Source: Betaproteobacteria bacterium
GTDB lineage: Bacteria; Pseudomonadota; Gammaproteobacteria; Burkholderiales; JAHFQX01
Reading direction: 5' to 3'
Length of the DNA stretch: 64,000 nucleotides
NCBI GenBank assembly: GCA_023259135.1
Contig: JAHFQX010000010.1
Coordinates: 1-64,000 of the forward strand
Shown here: piece after piece, positions 62,229 through 64,000 of the stretch
How the letters are laid out: each line of letters opens with the position of its first letter
Numbering within the stretch: the stretch's first letter is position 1
Made by a program: the position numbers and the translations under genes
The notes under the pieces: model-generated
Databases searched by the model: none
What the model saw: only the letters and a program-made list of their open reading frames with translations
Told to the model about the DNA's origin: nothing

Positions 62229-64000
62229 GATGCGGCCCGCCGGGGCGCCGGCACCCCGCCGTTTTCCGGAGCATATTCCGGAACGAAGCGCCGCAACCGT
62301 GCCTTGACCTCGGCCTCCTCCAGAACCTCGGCGCTTTCCAGCCACGCCGTCACCGATTCCAGCCATTCGATTTGCGGAGCGGGAGCGCCGGCGATGCGCA
62401 ATTTCGGATGGGGCGTGGGCAAGGTGGTCTCGCCGTCGGTCAGCAATTCCTCGTAGAGTTTCTCGCCCGGGCGCAGCCCGGTGAAGACGATGGGCACTTG
62501 CTGCTCGTCGTAACCCGACAGGCGGATCAAATCCCGGGCCAGATCGACGATCTTCACCGGTTGGCCCATGTCCATCACGAACACCTGCCCCGCCTGGCCC
62601 ATCCAGCCGGCCTGCAACACCAACTGCGCGGCTTCGGGAATCGACATGAAATAGCGGATGATTTCCGGGTGGGTCACCGTTACCGGGCCGCCTCGGGCAA
62701 TCTGCTCGCGGAATTTGGGAATGACGCTGCCGGCGCTGCCCAGCACGTTGCCGAAGCGCACCATCACGAAACGGGTGGCGCATTGCGGCTGCATCGCCTG
62801 CAACAGCATCTCCGCCAGCCGCTTGGAAGCCCCCATGACGTTGGTGGGATTCACCGCCTTGTCGGTGGACACCAAGACCAGCTTCTCCACCCCCGCGGCG
62901 GCCGCCGCCCGCGCCACCACATGGCTGCCGTAGGCGTTGTTGCGCACCGCTTCCCAGGCGTTGTCCCGCTCCATCAAGGGCACATGCTTGTAGGCGGCGG
63001 CATGGAACACCACCGACGGCCGGTAGCGTTCCAGGACTTCCCCCATCCGGGGAGCATTCTTCACATCGGCCACCACGCAGGCCATGGCCAAATCCGGCAG
63101 GTCCCGGCCGAACTCCTGTTCGATGCCGTACAAGGCGTATTCGCTTTGTTCCAGCAGCACCAGCCGCCCCGGCTCGAAGCGGGCCAACTGGCGGCACAGC
63201 TCGGCGCCGATGGAGCCTCCCGCGCCGGTCACCAGCACCACCCGGCCCTTCAGCCACTTCCGCAGGCCGCCGCTGTCCAGCACTACCGGGTCGCGGCCCA
63301 ACAGGTCGTCCAATTCCACTTGCCGCAATTGGGAGACGGTCACCTTGCCGCTCACCAGATCGTCGTAGGACGGCACCGTCATGGCCTTCACGCCGGCCGC
63401 TTCGCACTGTTCCACGGCACGGCGCCGCTGCTGATGAGTGGCGCCCGGCATGGCGACGATGGCATGGGCCACCTCCAGCTTCTTGGCCCAGCGCGGCAGA
63501 TCGTCGATACCCCCCAGCACCGGCACCCCTTGAATCTCCCGCCCCCGGCGGCCCGGCTGGTCGTCCAGCAGGCCCACCACCCGCCACTCGCGGCTGCGGC
63601 GCAATTCCCGGATCAGCGCTTCGGCTTCGTCCCCGGCCCCCAGCACCAGCACCGGGAAAATCTGCGGCCCCACCAGGCCGTGCAGCCGCTTCTCCTTCCA
63701 GGCCCGGTAGGCCAGCCGGCTGCCGCCCATGACCAGGCACAGAAAGATGGGGTCCAGGATCAACACCGAGCGCGGCACCCACTCCATGCGCCCCACCATG
63801 AACAGCACCGCCGGCACGGCGAGCGCCGCCACCGCCACCGCCGTCACGATGCGCCGCACGTCCGGCAAGCTGGCATAGCGCCAAATGCCTCGGTACAGTC
63901 CCATGCCAAAAAAAACCACAGCCTGCACCGGCACCACCCAGGCCAGGGCCCGCAGCATGCCGGCGGCGTAATCGGCAGGAATGTCCAAGTTGAAGCGCAG
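62225..64000 (-). CDS. WbpM/CapD-type nucleoside-diphosphate-sugar epimerase/dehydratase; 5' end beyond window
   Basis: VVLVTGAGGSIGAELCRQLARFEPGRLVLLEQSEYALY; frame stays open to the right edge (LRFNLDIPADY...). Confidence 0.9.
   Translation of the reverse strand: MRFNLDIPADYAAGMLRALAWVVPVQAVVFFGMGLYRGIWRYASLPDVRRIVTAVAVAALAVPAVLFMVGRMEWVPRSVLILDPIFLCLVMGGSRLAYRAWKEKRLHGLVGPQIFPVLVLGAGDEAEALIRELRRSREWRVVGLLDDQPGRRGREIQGVPVLGGIDDLPRWAKKLEVAHAIVAMPGATHQQRRRAVEQCEAAGVKAMTVPSYDDLVSGKVTVSQLRQVELDDLLGRDPVVLDSGGLRKWLKGRVVLVTGAGGSIGAELCRQLARFEPGRLVLLEQSEYALYGIEQEFGRDLPDLAMACVVADVKNAPRMGEVLERYRPSVVFHAAAYKHVPLMERDNAWEAVRNNAYGSHVVARAAAAAGVEKLVLVSTDKAVNPTNVMGASKRLAEMLLQAMQPQCATRFVMVRFGNVLGSAGSVIPKFREQIARGGPVTVTHPEIIRYFMSIPEAAQLVLQAGWMGQAGQVFVMDMGQPVKIVDLARDLIRLSGYDEQQVPIVFTGLRPGEKLYEELLTDGETTLPTPHPKLRIAGAPAPQIEWLESVTAWLESAEVLEEAEVKARLRRFVPEYAPENGGVPAPRRAAS

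Noticed and set aside
62230-63884. Long N-terminal part of the 955-aa ORF extending from the O-antigen ligase gene
   Set aside because: Overlaps the WbpM/CapD-type gene out of frame; the real ligase likely starts at the GTG at 62228.

Overview
The window looks like a GC-rich, betaproteobacterial-type chromosome segment, based on gene content and order only. It opens with a CRISPR array (1-911). The array transcript appears to run rightwards, because the repeat ends in ATTGAGAC, a type III-like 5' handle. The array is followed by a compact same-strand module: cas2 - cas1 - second cas2 - csx16 - Card1/Can2-like CARF nuclease - NE0113-family CARF protein (1255-5564). No Cas10, Cas7-like or Cas6 gene is visible in the window, so the interference complex must lie upstream or elsewhere. 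The last array repeat is cut after 11 nt and fused to the 3' end of a relE toxin gene. All 13 visible spacers have G as their penultimate base. The remainder is mostly housekeeping: dapC/dapD/pilU/dapE, lolA/ftsK/mltB, rsmA/pdxA/surA/lptD, amgK/murU, pepP/ubiH/dusB/fis/purH/purD/hemF, slmA/argB, an MSHA-type pilus locus at about 40-54 kb, hslVU, and the start of a polysaccharide/LPS locus at 59.4-64 kb. Other points of interest are a terminator-like hairpin inside a lipoprotein signal-peptide coding region, an attC-like site, a tandem 24-bp element inside an MSHA gene, and an antiporter/GCS2/amidotransferase operon. All calls come from reading the sequence and supplied translations; no database searches were run.
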